This document shows, in pieces, positions 1 to 9,400 of a DNA stretch of 64,000 bases. Every line of letters starts with the position of its first letter. The stretch's first letter is position 1. The position numbers and the translations under genes were made by a program. The notes beneath the pieces are model-generated. The model was given only the letters and a program-made list of their open reading frames with translations. It ran no database searches and had not been told where the DNA came from. This DNA comes from Planctomycetota bacterium (GTDB lineage Bacteria > Planctomycetota > Phycisphaerae > WQYP01). The stretch spans positions 1 through 64,000 of the forward strand of contig JAJZDN010000015.1 of assembly GCA_021805985.1 (NCBI GenBank). The letters run 5' to 3'.

Positions 1-1
1 T

Positions 2-523
2 ACCCAACATGAAGCGCGATTCTGGATTAACGGCCAATTGGTGCTGCAGTATGCGGCACCGTGGACCCTGGCCAATGCTCTGGCTGTTGCGCGCGCTCGC
101 AAGATGACCGGCGCACAGGAAACCCCCAAAGTACAAATTGACGTAACCGGCGGGTGCACCTTGCGCCATCTGCTGTTAATGCGTGATATTTACTACACCC
201 AAATGAAGATTCGCTTTCCTTATAACAGTTCCATTGATCCCGGCGGCACCAAACCGGGAACCGGCACGATGGGGCATGCCATCACACTCAAAAAGGGCCA
301 GTACTTTATGCTTGGCGACAATTCCAATGACAGTGAAGATTCCCGCGCTTGGTATCGTGTGGAACCGGTGCTGCGCCACATGCACCTGCCGCTGGGCGTG
401 GTTCCGCAACGCTATATTTTGGGCCGGGCTTTCATGGTCTACTGGCCCGCCGGCTTCCGCCCGATGCGAGCCATCAACTGGGCCATTATTCCCAACATCG
501 GCCGCATGAGATTTATTCGGTAG
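2..523 (+). CDS. lepB: signal peptidase I, C-terminal part (5' end outside window)
   Basis: Type I signal peptidase, which removes leader peptides from exported proteins at the outer face of the cytoplasmic membrane. The reading frame is open from the first bases of the window, so the N-terminus with the membrane anchor and catalytic Ser/Lys lies upstream. What remains is the C-terminal catalytic core: the conserved block GDNSNDSEDSRAWYRVEP matches the family signature G-D-N-x-x-x-S-x-D-S-R, followed by V-P-x-x-x-I-L-G-R-A and a hydrophobic segment ending in an Arg-rich tail. The stop overlaps the 3' end of convergent coaD by 11 bp. Family assignment is secure; length and active site cannot be judged. 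Confidence 0.88.
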   Translation, partial: TQHEARFWINGQLVLQYAAPWTLANALAVARARKMTGAQETPKVQIDVTGGCTLRHLLLMRDIYYTQMKIRFPYNSSIDPGGTKPGTGTMGHAITLKKGQYFMLGDNSNDSEDSRAWYRVEPVLRHMHLPLGVVPQRYILGRAFMVYWPAGFRPMRAINWAIIPNIGRMRFIR

Positions 524-1055
524 AGTTGCCGGGTGATTCGCGGAACAGCCCGACTTTTTTATCACGGTATTCTCGCAGGTGAGTAATAACCCCCGGCGGT
601 AGCAGCGCGCTTAAATTATCCAGATTGCCCCCCAGGGAGGCAATCTGTCGAATGAGGCTGCTGGACGTAAAGCCGAAGCGCTCATTGGTCATAATAAAGA
701 CGGTGTCCACATCCGCCACGGCTCGATTGGTCAAAGCCAGTTGAAATTCGTACTCCAGATCGGTCATATTCCGCAAGCCACGAAGTATGGCGATGGCTCC
801 ACGTTTACGCACCAGTTCCACCGTCAGGCCCTCATAGGCCTCCACGGAGACCGTCGGCAGATCAGCCACGAGGCCCCGAATTAATTCCAGTCTTTGGGCC
901 ACTGGAAAGAGTTCCGACTTCTCGGGATTTTTCCCAATCGCCACAATCAGATGATCGAAAAGTTTATAGCCCCGGCGGATCACATCGAGGTGGCCCAATG
1001 TCGGGGGATCAAACGTGCCGGGAAAAACCGCGATTTTACTGGCTTTTGTCATCAT
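513..1055 (-). CDS. coaD: phosphopantetheine adenylyltransferase
   Basis: Transfers AMP from ATP to 4'-phosphopantetheine to give dephospho-CoA, the penultimate step of coenzyme A synthesis in the cytosol. The 180-aa product has the nucleotidyltransferase signature FPGTFDPPTLGHLDVI near the N-terminus (the T-x-G-H motif that binds ATP), ILRGLRNMTDLEYE in the middle and TSSSLIRQIA near residues 125-135, all typical of CoaD. Length is slightly above the usual 155-170 aa. I chose the ATG at 1055 because AAAGGA sits just upstream; an in-frame TTG at 1073 would swallow that ribosome site. Convergent with lepB, overlapping its stop by 11 bp. Confidence 0.95.
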   Translation of the reverse strand: MMTKASKIAVFPGTFDPPTLGHLDVIRRGYKLFDHLIVAIGKNPEKSELFPVAQRLELIRGLVADLPTVSVEAYEGLTVELVRKRGAIAILRGLRNMTDLEYEFQLALTNRAVADVDTVFIMTNERFGFTSSSLIRQIASLGGNLDNLSALLPPGVITHLREYRDKKVGLFRESPGNSTE

Positions 1056-1303
1056 ATTTCCTTTCGCATCCAAATACCGCGCCCTGCGCAGCGGCCTTAC
1101 GGACTTTTGCCACTGGCATTATCGGGTGTAATTATCGCCGGAGCCATTGACTTGTCCAAAATTGACTGTATTTTACCGGCGGTTGGATTGCTCGTTACCG
1201 GGATGCCGGGGGATGGTTCCGCCGCTTGCATGGATCTCGATCTAAGATTGGGGCGGCGGCGGAAAGCCGGCAGACTCGGGTAGCAGATTATGGAGAACCA
1301 CGT

Positions 1304-1681
1304 ATGGTCATGCAATGTAGTGTTGAAGATTTTGGGGCCGGTCAATCCAAATTGTCGGTGCCGCAGGATTCTCTGGAATCACTGTTTTCTCCCGATGGGC
1401 CGGAAGCTGCCGACGCGGAAGAGTCATTAGCGGCCATTATCGCTGCGCCGGAAGAACCGTATGAAGACACGGCATCAGGGCAGGCGAAGCGTCGGCGCGA
1501 TGAAGAGGATGACGAGTTGGAGGAGGAGGAAGACGAAGAAGACGATCTCGACGAGGAAGACGATGAGGATGATGATGAAGAGGATGATTTTGAGGACGAC
1601 GACGTAGGCGGCGCTTATGACGATGATGACCTTGATGACGAAGATGAAGACATCTTCTACGATGAAGATGATGATGATTAA
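1304..1681 (+). CDS. small protein with long Asp/Glu tail
   Basis: Unrecognised 125-aa protein. The first 50 or so residues are ordinary; after a short basic patch (AKRRRDEE, around residue 62) the rest is almost only Asp and Glu, broken by a few Phe/Tyr, and it runs to the C-terminus. The start at 1304 is supported by GGAG 8 bases upstream; a longer ORF from 1226 lacks a site. The layout, a short head plus a polyacidic tail, recalls the RNA polymerase delta subunit and other nucleic-acid mimics, but the head has no visible RpoE fold, so this is only an analogy. It lies 56 bp upstream of nadC on the same strand. The coding assignment rests on the unbroken frame and the start site. Confidence 0.7.
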   Translation: MVMQCSVEDFGAGQSKLSVPQDSLESLFSPDGPEAADAEESLAAIIAAPEEPYEDTASGQAKRRRDEEDDELEEEEDEEDDLDEEDDEDDDEEDDFEDDDVGGAYDDDDLDDEDEDIFYDEDDDD

Positions 1682-1737
1682 TTCCAGAGGTATAGAACCT
1701 TTTTCCGGCGCAGCGTGCGGGTCGCGGGGTTCTGACT

Positions 1738-2676
1738 GTGGATAATGTTCAGCCGCTGCCTGCTGCGGTCCGTTCGCTCATTGAATTGGCGATACGGGAA
1801 GACCTGGGTGATTTGCCGGATAGAGGGAATAAAACCGCCATCCGATTGGATCGCACGGTCGCTTTGAGTATTCCCCCGGATATATCCGCTGTGGGGAAAA
1901 TTGTCGCCCGGAAAGAAGCGGTGATTTCCGGTTCTGGTTTGGTGGCCGAAATTCTTTCGTATTATGACCCGCGAATTCAAAGCTCCATTTTGATTCCGGA
2001 CGGCAGTCTGGCATCGGCTGACGCAGCGGTTGCGGAAATCAACGGTCCTGCCGGTGCGATACTTGCAGCCGAACGGGTGGTATTGAATTTCCTGGGACGC
2101 CTCTCGGGCATCGCCACGCTGACCAGGCAATATGTTCAAGCTGCCGCTACGGGCTCCAACCAACCAGGAAAGCCGATCATTTGTGACACCCGAAAAACGA
2201 CCCCTGGCTGGCGTGAGCTGGAAAAATGTGCGGTGCGGTGTGGTGGGGGAGTTAACCACCGCATGGGGCTTTTTGACGGGGTTATGCTGAAGGACAATCA
2301 TCTTGCCGCCTTGCGCCGATCCGCAGGAAAGGCATTATCTTTGGCGGAAATAACACGTCAGGTGCGTGCGGGAATACCGCTGCATATTCCACTATGGCTG
2401 GAAATTGATTTTTTGGATCAACTGCGGGAAGCTCTGCCGGGCGCTGCGGATATTATTCTCCTGGACAATATGACGCTTCGGCAGATGCGGCAAGCCGTTA
2501 TGCTTCGCGATGATTTCCGCCCGGGCGGCCCGCCATTGCTCGAGGCTTCCGGCGGCGTTACGCTTAAAACTATCGCAGAGATTGCCGCAACGGGAGTGGA
2601 CCGTATCAGTGTGGGGGCACTTACGCATTCGGCACCCGTCGCGGATCTTGCCATGGATTTTATTGAACATGAGTGA
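1738..2676 (+). CDS. nadC: quinolinate phosphoribosyltransferase (carboxylating)
   Basis: Converts quinolinate and PRPP to nicotinate mononucleotide, CO2 and pyrophosphate in de novo NAD synthesis. The 312-aa protein shows the N-terminal alpha/beta sandwich (LAIREDLGD, then ERVVLNFLGRLSGIATLT around residues 112-130) and the barrel with DTRKTTPGWRELEK, GGGVNHRMGLFDGVMLKDNH (Arg/Lys/His of the substrate pocket) and the C-terminal ASGGV...GVDRISVGALTHS. It starts with GTG; no strong ribosome site is visible. The stop overlaps the birA start by 8 bp (ATGAGTGA), so the two are translationally coupled cofactor genes. No nadA or nadB is in the window. Confidence 0.96.
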   Translation: MDNVQPLPAAVRSLIELAIREDLGDLPDRGNKTAIRLDRTVALSIPPDISAVGKIVARKEAVISGSGLVAEILSYYDPRIQSSILIPDGSLASADAAVAEINGPAGAILAAERVVLNFLGRLSGIATLTRQYVQAAATGSNQPGKPIICDTRKTTPGWRELEKCAVRCGGGVNHRMGLFDGVMLKDNHLAALRRSAGKALSLAEITRQVRAGIPLHIPLWLEIDFLDQLREALPGAADIILLDNMTLRQMRQAVMLRDDFRPGGPPLLEASGGVTLKTIAEIAATGVDRISVGALTHSAPVADLAMDFIEHE

Positions 2677-3487
2677 GTCAATTCGTAATTCCGCCGCTGA
2701 AGTAACCCTGCAGGGCCTGCTGGCTGACAATCAAATTACTCTGGAAGTACGTGCGTATCGGCAAACGTCCAGCACCAATGATGAATGTTTCGCCTTGGCC
2801 GCCGCTGGAGCACAGCAGCCGGTGGCCATCTGTGCGGATCTGCAGACGAAGGGGCGCGGCCGTCGGGGAAATCGCTGGGAAGCTAAACCGGGGCAGTCCG
2901 CACTATTGTCGTTGCTGCTGCCGGGGCGAGATTTATCGGTAGAAACATTATCTCTGGCTGCCGGATTAGCCGTTGCGGATAGCGTTGCCCTATTTACCGG
3001 CCAGATTCCTGAACTCAAATGGCCGAACGATGTTTTGGTGGATGGACGCAAACTCGCGGGCGTACTGATTGAAACCCGGACCAATGTAAAAAATCCTGCA
3101 CTGACAGATTACGTTATTGGTGTGGGTATGAATGTCTCGCAGACGCAACATGATTTTTCGCATGAACTTGCAGACCGGGCGATTGCACTAAGCACAATTT
3201 GCCACCATTCCCGGGACATTGCGTCAGTGATTGTGGTGCTGATCAAGAATCTGCAACAGTGGTGTGATCCGCTGGCACCGGTTGAAAAAATGGTACCACT
3301 TTGGCGGTCGCGATGTCGAATGCTCGGGGGGCCGATTCGCGTATCCTGTGCGGGGCAGATGATTGAAGGTACCGTGGCGGATATTGATCCTATGGAAGGC
3401 CTGATTATCCGGGATTATCACGGCATGAACCACGCCTGTCTGGCATCGCAGACCACGGTATTGCAGGAGTCCCCCCGGCCAAATTGA
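2669..3487 (+). CDS. birA: biotin--[acetyl-CoA-carboxylase] ligase
   Basis: Activates biotin as biotinyl-AMP and attaches it to the lysine of the biotin carrier protein. The 272-aa product has the ligase core only: SSTNDECFALA, KGRGRRGNRW (biotin/ATP loop, the family G-R-G-R-x-G), LKWPNDVLVDGRKLAGVLIE (catalytic Lys region) and YVIGVGMNVSQ, then a small C-terminal SH3-like domain. There is no N-terminal helix-turn-helix, so it is the non-regulatory class and should not act as a bio repressor. The ATG at 2669 overlaps the nadC stop; the longer frame upstream is an overlap artefact. Coupled to nadC. Confidence 0.93.
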   Translation: MSESIRNSAAEVTLQGLLADNQITLEVRAYRQTSSTNDECFALAAAGAQQPVAICADLQTKGRGRRGNRWEAKPGQSALLSLLLPGRDLSVETLSLAAGLAVADSVALFTGQIPELKWPNDVLVDGRKLAGVLIETRTNVKNPALTDYVIGVGMNVSQTQHDFSHELADRAIALSTICHHSRDIASVIVVLIKNLQQWCDPLAPVEKMVPLWRSRCRMLGGPIRVSCAGQMIEGTVADIDPMEGLIIRDYHGMNHACLASQTTVLQESPRPN

Positions 3488-3521
3488 TGATCCCATGCGC
3501 CCAAAGCGCTCGCCCTGACGA

Positions 3522-3854
3522 TCAAAGAGGTGCCTTGCCGGCATCGTTAAAGTCCCCGGATCCGCCCTTGCGGTACTCTTGGGGAGTCGTGCCCAATTCG
3601 CGACGGAAGACCACGGCCAGATGCGTAGGACTGGAAAACCCAGCGGCATAGGCAATGCGCTTCACCGGCAGACGTGTTCCCCGCAGCATCCGCTGGGCGC
3701 GGGCCACGCGACAGGCGGTTAATTCCTCCAGCACATTGCGCCCGCGTGCGGATAAGAAATGCCGCGACAGCGTTCGGCGTTGAATTCCCAATTCCCGGGC
3801 AATGTCATGCACCGACAAATTTCGATGGCTCTGGTTCCAAACAGGATAAATCAT
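3522..3854 (-). CDS. AraC-type DNA-binding domain only, probable truncated regulator
   Basis: The 110-aa product is almost exactly one AraC/XylS DNA-binding domain: a first helix-turn-helix (LSVHDIARELGIQRRTLSRHF) and a second (LPVKRIAYAAGFSSPTHLAVVFRRELGTTPQEYR). Full-length family members carry an N-terminal ligand domain, and planctomycete XylR-like members have a LacI-type sugar-binding domain there. Nothing of this remains upstream, where the DNA is AT-rich and stop-filled, and no ribosome site precedes the ATG. It is probably the C-terminal remnant of a sugar-responsive regulator, or less likely a minimal stand-alone regulator. It is divergent from the RhaT-type transporter gene. Confidence 0.7.
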   Translation of the reverse strand: MIYPVWNQSHRNLSVHDIARELGIQRRTLSRHFLSARGRNVLEELTACRVARAQRMLRGTRLPVKRIAYAAGFSSPTHLAVVFRRELGTTPQEYRKGGSGDFNDAGKAPL

Positions 3855-3913
3855 ATTGATAAATATGGATTTATATTAAATAGAAGGTGTCAAAAAATCA
3901 ATAGAATTTGTTG

Positions 3914-3941
3914 TTGACTTGGTGCCCAATTTCGTTAGCAT
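3914..3941 (+). promoter_or_regulatory. candidate sigma-70-type promoter upstream of the RhaT-type gene
   Basis: TTGACT (3914-3919) and TAGCAT (3936-3941) are separated by 16 bp, in an AT-rich stretch between the AraC fragment and the transporter. The leader to the transporter start would be about 190 nt and holds no convincing gene. Confidence 0.35.
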
Positions 3942-4141
3942 ACCGCATGAACGAATGGCGGAGTGTTGGTTTGGTGCCGACGGCCGGCTGGTAGATGCGG
4001 AAATATCCTGGCTCATGAAGTCGTGCCTGGAAGGGGCGGGATCCTCGCTGCGGTTTCCCGTGCGGTGTCTGGGTTTTCAGGCCGCAGTCCCTCTTATCGC
4101 TGTTTAAGCAGGTCTTGTTCCGAAAAGCTCTGGAGGCTGTT

Positions 4142-5362
4142 TTGAATACCGGCTCAGGTACGAATTGGTTTGCAGCCGTGGCGCTGCATTGGACGGGCGG
4201 CTTGGCTTCTGCGAGCTTTTATCTGCCGTTCCGTGGCGTAAAGCGCTGGAGTTGGGAAACCTACTGGCTGGTGGGTGGGTTCTTCAGTTGGATTATTGCG
4301 CCCCTGGTTTTTGCACATTTTCTGGTGCCCGATTTCTGGCAGGCAATCCACACGGCTAGCGCCTCAACGCTCTTCTGGACTTACTTTTTTGGCGTGTTAT
4401 GGGGGCTGGGCGGCCTGACGTTTGGCCTGACCATGCGGTACCTAGGCATTGGCCTGGGCATGGCCATTGCGCTAAGCTATTGCGCGGCGTTTGGCACGCT
4501 GATGGTGCCCATATATGACGGACAATTTGGCGCTCTGGTGTCGCATCTGTACGGTCAGGTTCTTCTGCTTGGCGTGCTGGTATGTCTGGCGGGTATTGCC
4601 GTCAGTGGTATGGCCGGCATGTCCAAGGAACGGGAACTTCCGGAGGAACAGAAACAAAAGGCGGTCAAGGAATTCAACTTCAAAAAAGGAATTATGGTGG
4701 CCACCTTTTCCGGCATTATGAGCGCCTGCTTTAATTTTGGGATCACCGCCGCTACGCCGATTAAGAATGCCACCAAAGTGCTATTGGCGACGCATCATGC
4801 CAGTAATATCTGGAATGGCCTGCCATCTCTGATTGTTCTGTTATGGGGTGGATTTACCACCAATTTTATCTGGTGCCTGATTCTGCATTTAAAAAATCGC
4901 AGCGGCAGGCAATATCTGGCCGCAACTTCCGCCCCGGATGAAAATCGGATCCTGACCGCCTTGGACGGTCCGGGTTATTCTCAACCGCCTGGAAATATCG
5001 AACTACCCTCCACTCGTGTGCCTTTGTTGAATAATTACACACTTTCCGCGATTGCTGGGGTCCTCTGGTATCTGCAATTTTTCTTTTACACCATGGGCCA
5101 GACCAAAATGCCGGAAGCGGGTAAATTCTCCGGATGGACGCTGCACATGGCCAGCATCATTATTTTCGCAACGATCTGGGGCGTGATACTTCATGAATGG
5201 AAGGGGACCAGCAAAAAAACCCACGCCCTCATTACCGGCGGCGTTATCGTGCTGGTGCTTTCCACTATTATTGTCGGTATGGGCAACTATCTGAAAAAGA
5301 AGACGCCCGCAAAGCCGGCCAAGCCGGCCGCTGCTCTGGTAGTGCCCCAGCACACGGCATAA
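4142..5362 (+). CDS. rhaT: L-rhamnose/proton symporter family (RhaT) permease
   Basis: Inner-membrane sugar/proton symporter of the RhaT family. About ten hydrophobic segments are visible, beginning with LHWTGGLASASFYLPFRG and WSWETYWLVGGFFSWIIAPL, which match the conserved W-S-W-E-T-Y-W block of RhaT; the last segment is followed by a Lys/Pro-rich cytoplasmic tail. The 406-aa length is above the usual 340-350 because of a cytoplasmic loop near residues 260-300 and the tail. The TTG at 4142 is preferred since GGAGG lies 5 bases upstream; the frame extends to another TTG at 4115 without a site. No rhamnose catabolic gene is nearby, so the substrate (rhamnose or another deoxysugar) is inferred. 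Confidence 0.85.
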   Translation: MNTGSGTNWFAAVALHWTGGLASASFYLPFRGVKRWSWETYWLVGGFFSWIIAPLVFAHFLVPDFWQAIHTASASTLFWTYFFGVLWGLGGLTFGLTMRYLGIGLGMAIALSYCAAFGTLMVPIYDGQFGALVSHLYGQVLLLGVLVCLAGIAVSGMAGMSKERELPEEQKQKAVKEFNFKKGIMVATFSGIMSACFNFGITAATPIKNATKVLLATHHASNIWNGLPSLIVLLWGGFTTNFIWCLILHLKNRSGRQYLAATSAPDENRILTALDGPGYSQPPGNIELPSTRVPLLNNYTLSAIAGVLWYLQFFFYTMGQTKMPEAGKFSGWTLHMASIIIFATIWGVILHEWKGTSKKTHALITGGVIVLVLSTIIVGMGNYLKKKTPAKPAKPAAALVVPQHTA

Positions 5363-5382
5363 TCATGCTTTTATGCCCGGTG

Positions 5383-6462
5383 TCAGCGCTGATACAGCGG
5401 CAAATAATGGTAGGGTACGCATAACGCTAGAACTGCCATGGCCGTCGCGTACGCTTTGGACCCTTGCTGCTCAATGCCGTCCGTGGGGGTCCAGGAGCCG
5501 TTGGTATTTTGCAAGTGAATCAATTCATGGCGGATATGACTGTAAATCTGCTGGTAATATTTTCCACCCAATTCATTGGCCGCCTGACTGCAATAATAGG
5601 CCGCATAAAAATAAAAATTCTCCTGGGGCGCCAGCGGATGATTCAATAAAAAATCTCCGCCGCTGATGGCCTGGGGCGAATTTCTCTGGCCCATAAGTTC
5701 TAACGCCAGAATTCCTGTGCCCGTGCGTGCCCGTCCCGGCGGCCCGCCGGGCTGATAGGCGAAGCCTCCGTTGACACTGGCATCGCGTACCACAAAGGCG
5801 ATACCATTTTTAATCGATGCGGCAGGAATGGCCGCACCGCAGTCCGCCGCGCCGCGCAAGGCCATGAGTTGCCAGCCCGTGCAGGAAATATCCGCGTCCG
5901 TTGCCGTAGGTTGATAACGCCACCCGCCGGCAAAAATACCGCGCGAGTTTTTCTGCGCTGCCAGGATTAGCGCGACCGCCTTGGCCAAAACTTTTCCAAT
6001 ACGCTTACGCAGCGTCGGATTTGCCACGCCGTAAGCCTCCGAGAGCATTACCGTAGATATGCCGTGGTCATACATCGTTCCGCCGGACACCGTGATATAA
6101 CCATCGGGAAGCTGGTGCGCCAGAACCCAGTTAATTCCCCGATCTATTACCTGATGATGCGGCCCGGTTCCTGGAGTGTATCCGCGTGCTAAAAAGGCCA
6201 TCACCGCCAAGGATGTCACCGCGGGCCGGTCATTGCGATTGCAGGGGAATGTTCCGCTGGCTTTCTGGTGTTCCGTCAGCCACCTAAGTCCATGGGCGAT
6301 CGCACTTTTAACGTAAACGGCAATAGGGTGTTCCGCGCTCGCAGGCGGGATATTCAGCGAAAGTCCGGCAGAGATTATTCCAACCGCAGCCCAGACGGGC
6401 AGTCGCCGATATCGGATATAGTTCATAAATCCTATCTGTGGTAAGCGTGAGCAAAAAGTCAT
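5383..6462 (-). CDS. exported squalene-cyclase-like repeat protein
   Basis: A 359-aa exported protein with alpha-alpha toroid repeats of the prenyltransferase/squalene-oxidase type. The basic start (NYIRYRR), hydrophobic core and ASA-EH form a signal peptide ending near residue 43. The body repeats helices around GLRWLTEHQKASGTFP, INWVLAHQLPDGYIT, IFAGGWRYQPTATDADISCT and HLQNTNGSWTP, each with the Q-x-x-(D/N)-G-x-(F/W) turn of this fold. The catalytic Asp block of true cyclases is not seen, so an enzymatic role is not claimed. The ATG at 6462 overlaps the upstream stop (ATGA), implying coupling; an internal ATG at 6426 with a nearby AGGA is an alternative start and gives a shorter leader. 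Confidence 0.8.
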   Translation of the reverse strand: MTFCSRLPQIGFMNYIRYRRLPVWAAVGIISAGLSLNIPPASAEHPIAVYVKSAIAHGLRWLTEHQKASGTFPCNRNDRPAVTSLAVMAFLARGYTPGTGPHHQVIDRGINWVLAHQLPDGYITVSGGTMYDHGISTVMLSEAYGVANPTLRKRIGKVLAKAVALILAAQKNSRGIFAGGWRYQPTATDADISCTGWQLMALRGAADCGAAIPAASIKNGIAFVVRDASVNGGFAYQPGGPPGRARTGTGILALELMGQRNSPQAISGGDFLLNHPLAPQENFYFYAAYYCSQAANELGGKYYQQIYSHIRHELIHLQNTNGSWTPTDGIEQQGSKAYATAMAVLALCVPYHYLPLYQR

Positions 6463-9400
6463 CGCACCCGCATTTCTGAAAGCCGGATGTAGTAATCACG
6501 CACCATGCGTTTATAGCCGGAGGGAATATTTTGCCGTGCGGTATTCAACAATTGTCGCTTGGCCAGCGGGCCGAGATTGCTCCACTGTTCCGGACTGATT
6601 CCCATAGCCAGTACCGGCTTGGGCGGTGCCCCACGGGGGCCGCCAGGACCGGTCATGCCACTGGGTTTGCCGCTTAAGCCCTTGCCTGCCGCGCCGGGAG
6701 TGCCGGCCTGCCCCGCCATGGCCAAGCTCTCGCTGCTACCGCCCGTCGGTGCGCCCGGCGGCCCTTGCGTATTCATGGTTTCTCCCGCCGCTCCAAGGGA
6801 TTGTGCTGCCTGTTGTGCCGCCTGTGAATTCCCCTGCCCCGCCTGCCGTTGCGCCTGCATGGCATGTTGTACTTGTTGGGCCGCAGACATGATACGCTGG
6901 TAGGAACTTTGGCCTGTCTGGGCCTGTTGGTTTCCGCTTGAGTTTTTACTGCCTTTCGCCTGCTGATTGCCTGCCGCTTTGCCGCCTGCCCCCTTCTGCT
7001 GCTGCTGGATTTGTCCGGCAATCATATTTTTATATTGCGGTACATTCTGCATTTCCGGCGAATGCAGGGCACCGTTTAAATCATCCATGGCAATGTGCAA
7101 GTGTTGTAAGGCAGATTGTTGGTGTTCCACGGCGGCTGCCTGGTTTACTTTATTAAGTGCCTGTGCAGAGGCTTGCTGATCGCGTGTTCCAGATTGCATC
7201 TGCCGACGCGCTTGAGCAATATCTGAATTTAAATCCGGTGCGCCGTTCTGGGTTTGCTGCTCAAGCTTTTTGGCAAGTGCTGCGGCTTGTGTAATTTGAT
7301 CGGCAATCTTCCGGGCATTTTGTGCCTGCTGCTGCGGATTGGCCGCAGGTGCGGATATCTGAGCCATCAATTTTTTGGTCTGTGCGGCCAATTGTTGTTG
7401 TCGCTGTGCCAGTTGTGCAGCATTGCGGGCCAACTGCTGGAGTTGTCCGCTTTGGCCCGCGTGTGTTTGAGTGTGTGCTGCCTGCTGCTGCACCGCCTTA
7501 TTCATAAATTGCTGGGCATGTTGCAGCGATGACCGGGCCTGCCCCGCATTCTGATCCGCCGCCGCCCGCATGGCTGCCTGGGCCTGCGTCATGGCGGCAT
7601 TGAGGTTTTTAGCTTCCGCCGGCGTGGGGGCCTGGTTGAGCATTTTCTGAGCCAATTGATTCATCGACCCTGCTGCTCGCTGCAGGGCGTTGGCTTGTTG
7701 CGCAGGTGAGGTAGTGCCTTGTGGATTAGTTGCAGCATTGATATGCGAAAGTTGATGTTCATTATCCAGTGCCGCCCGATGAGCCTGCTGCTGTTGCGGC
7801 GTGGGGGGCTGTGCTGCGTGATTTAAATTCGAGGCGGCGGTTTGCAGGTTTCGGGCAATATTGTTCTGGCCCTGTATGGCTGCCGGCCCCGCATGTTGCC
7901 GCAGGTTGCTTACTACAGCATTCATCACCAGATCATTTGGTAAATTCGGTTGTGCCTGGCCCGCGGATTTGGCGGATGTTTCAAGTGCTTTAATGTGCTT
8001 ATTGAGCTTCTGCTGCTGGACGGCAAGCTGGGAGAGCTGCGTTTTTGCTGACTGGGCGTGTAATTGCCGCTGGAGCGTGCCGGCCGCCTCCTGCTGAGCA
8101 GAAATAATTTTTCCCAGCTGGTTTTTCAAGCTCGACATGCTGGGTTGCACCTTGGCAGCTACCGGCGTCTGCAGTGACTTGTGTTGCTGCAGGAGTTTGG
8201 TGAGTTGGTGGTGTAATTTCTGCTGCTGATGCTTAACTTTAGGTGAATCCGGTTGCTGGGTCATTTGTTTTGCCAGGGCCTGTTGTTGCCGAGCCAGGGT
8301 TTTTAAGCTGTCCGCCAGTTGCTGTTGCCCGGCCTGCTGGGCCATCTGCTGTTGAAGTTTGTTTAGCGCCTGCTGCGACTGTCCGAGGTTCTGTTGCGCG
8401 GCCGCCAGATCGGTGTTCCGCTGTGCGGATTGTTGTGGCGTGGCAAAACTGGCGGCCGCTACTTGGTTGGCGGCCTTGGGCAGATTTTGTTCAGCGGCCG
8501 CGGCGGCCTTTTTGGCGGTTGCTGAAAAAGCCGAATTCTGCGTTGCTTTAGCGGCCGCCTGCAAATTATCCACCGTCTGTGACAGATTCTGCTGCACCTG
8601 CTCTGCCACGCGTTGTTGCCCGGTTGACAATCGTCGATTTCCGGGCGTGCGCTGTAAATTGGCAACGCGTTGCTTATCTCTGTTGATTGCCTTCTGAGCT
8701 TTGGCAATGGCGGCCTTTTCCGCGCGATAGGCCGCCATGTCTCGCCGCTGCTGATAGCTTTGCTGCAAATGCCGATCGATGAGCAACTCATGCAGGGCCG
8801 TGCGGGTTTTCTGATGTCCCGGTTGGCAGTTGTCAATGGCCTCAAGCCGATAAAATATCGCACGGGCATGCGGGCGGTCGGCGGTCAAGAGTTGATCCGC
8901 AACTGACAGCTTCCACGTTTGCTGCACATGCCGGGGATTTTTCATTCCCAGATCAATGTTATAACTCATCGGCAGAGAGTGTCCCACCATGACAATGGCC
9001 TGCACCCCGGAAAGCCCAAATTCATCTGAGGCGTCAAACAGAATCGGCACGGAATCATCCACCCGTACGCGCACACGCCGGACCGGCTGCACGATGTGAA
9101 TCAGCGGCGGTTGATCCGGAATCGCGACGATGGGCCATACATGATTATCGTTGTTTTTTATTCCCTGCCCATTGATCAAATTGATGCGATAGCTGCAACT
9201 GTACTCCACCGGAAATGTCGCTTGATATTCCAATCCGGTTACTTGGGTCAACGGCAGCGGTTGCAGCACGCCAGCCACGGGCGTGCCCATGGCGACAAAA
9301 CTTTTCTTTGCCAGTGGTTCGGAAGCATGAACAATTAATTGTACCTGCGTGCCGATAATGGCTTTAATTGAGCCGTTTTTGCCCGCCACGCTCCGGGCCG

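Noticed and set aside
6559-8906. Several + strand frames rich in Leu, Cys and Ala opposite the coiled-coil gene
   Set aside because: They are the complement of Gln/Ala-rich codons (CAG/GCC) and have no starts or domains.
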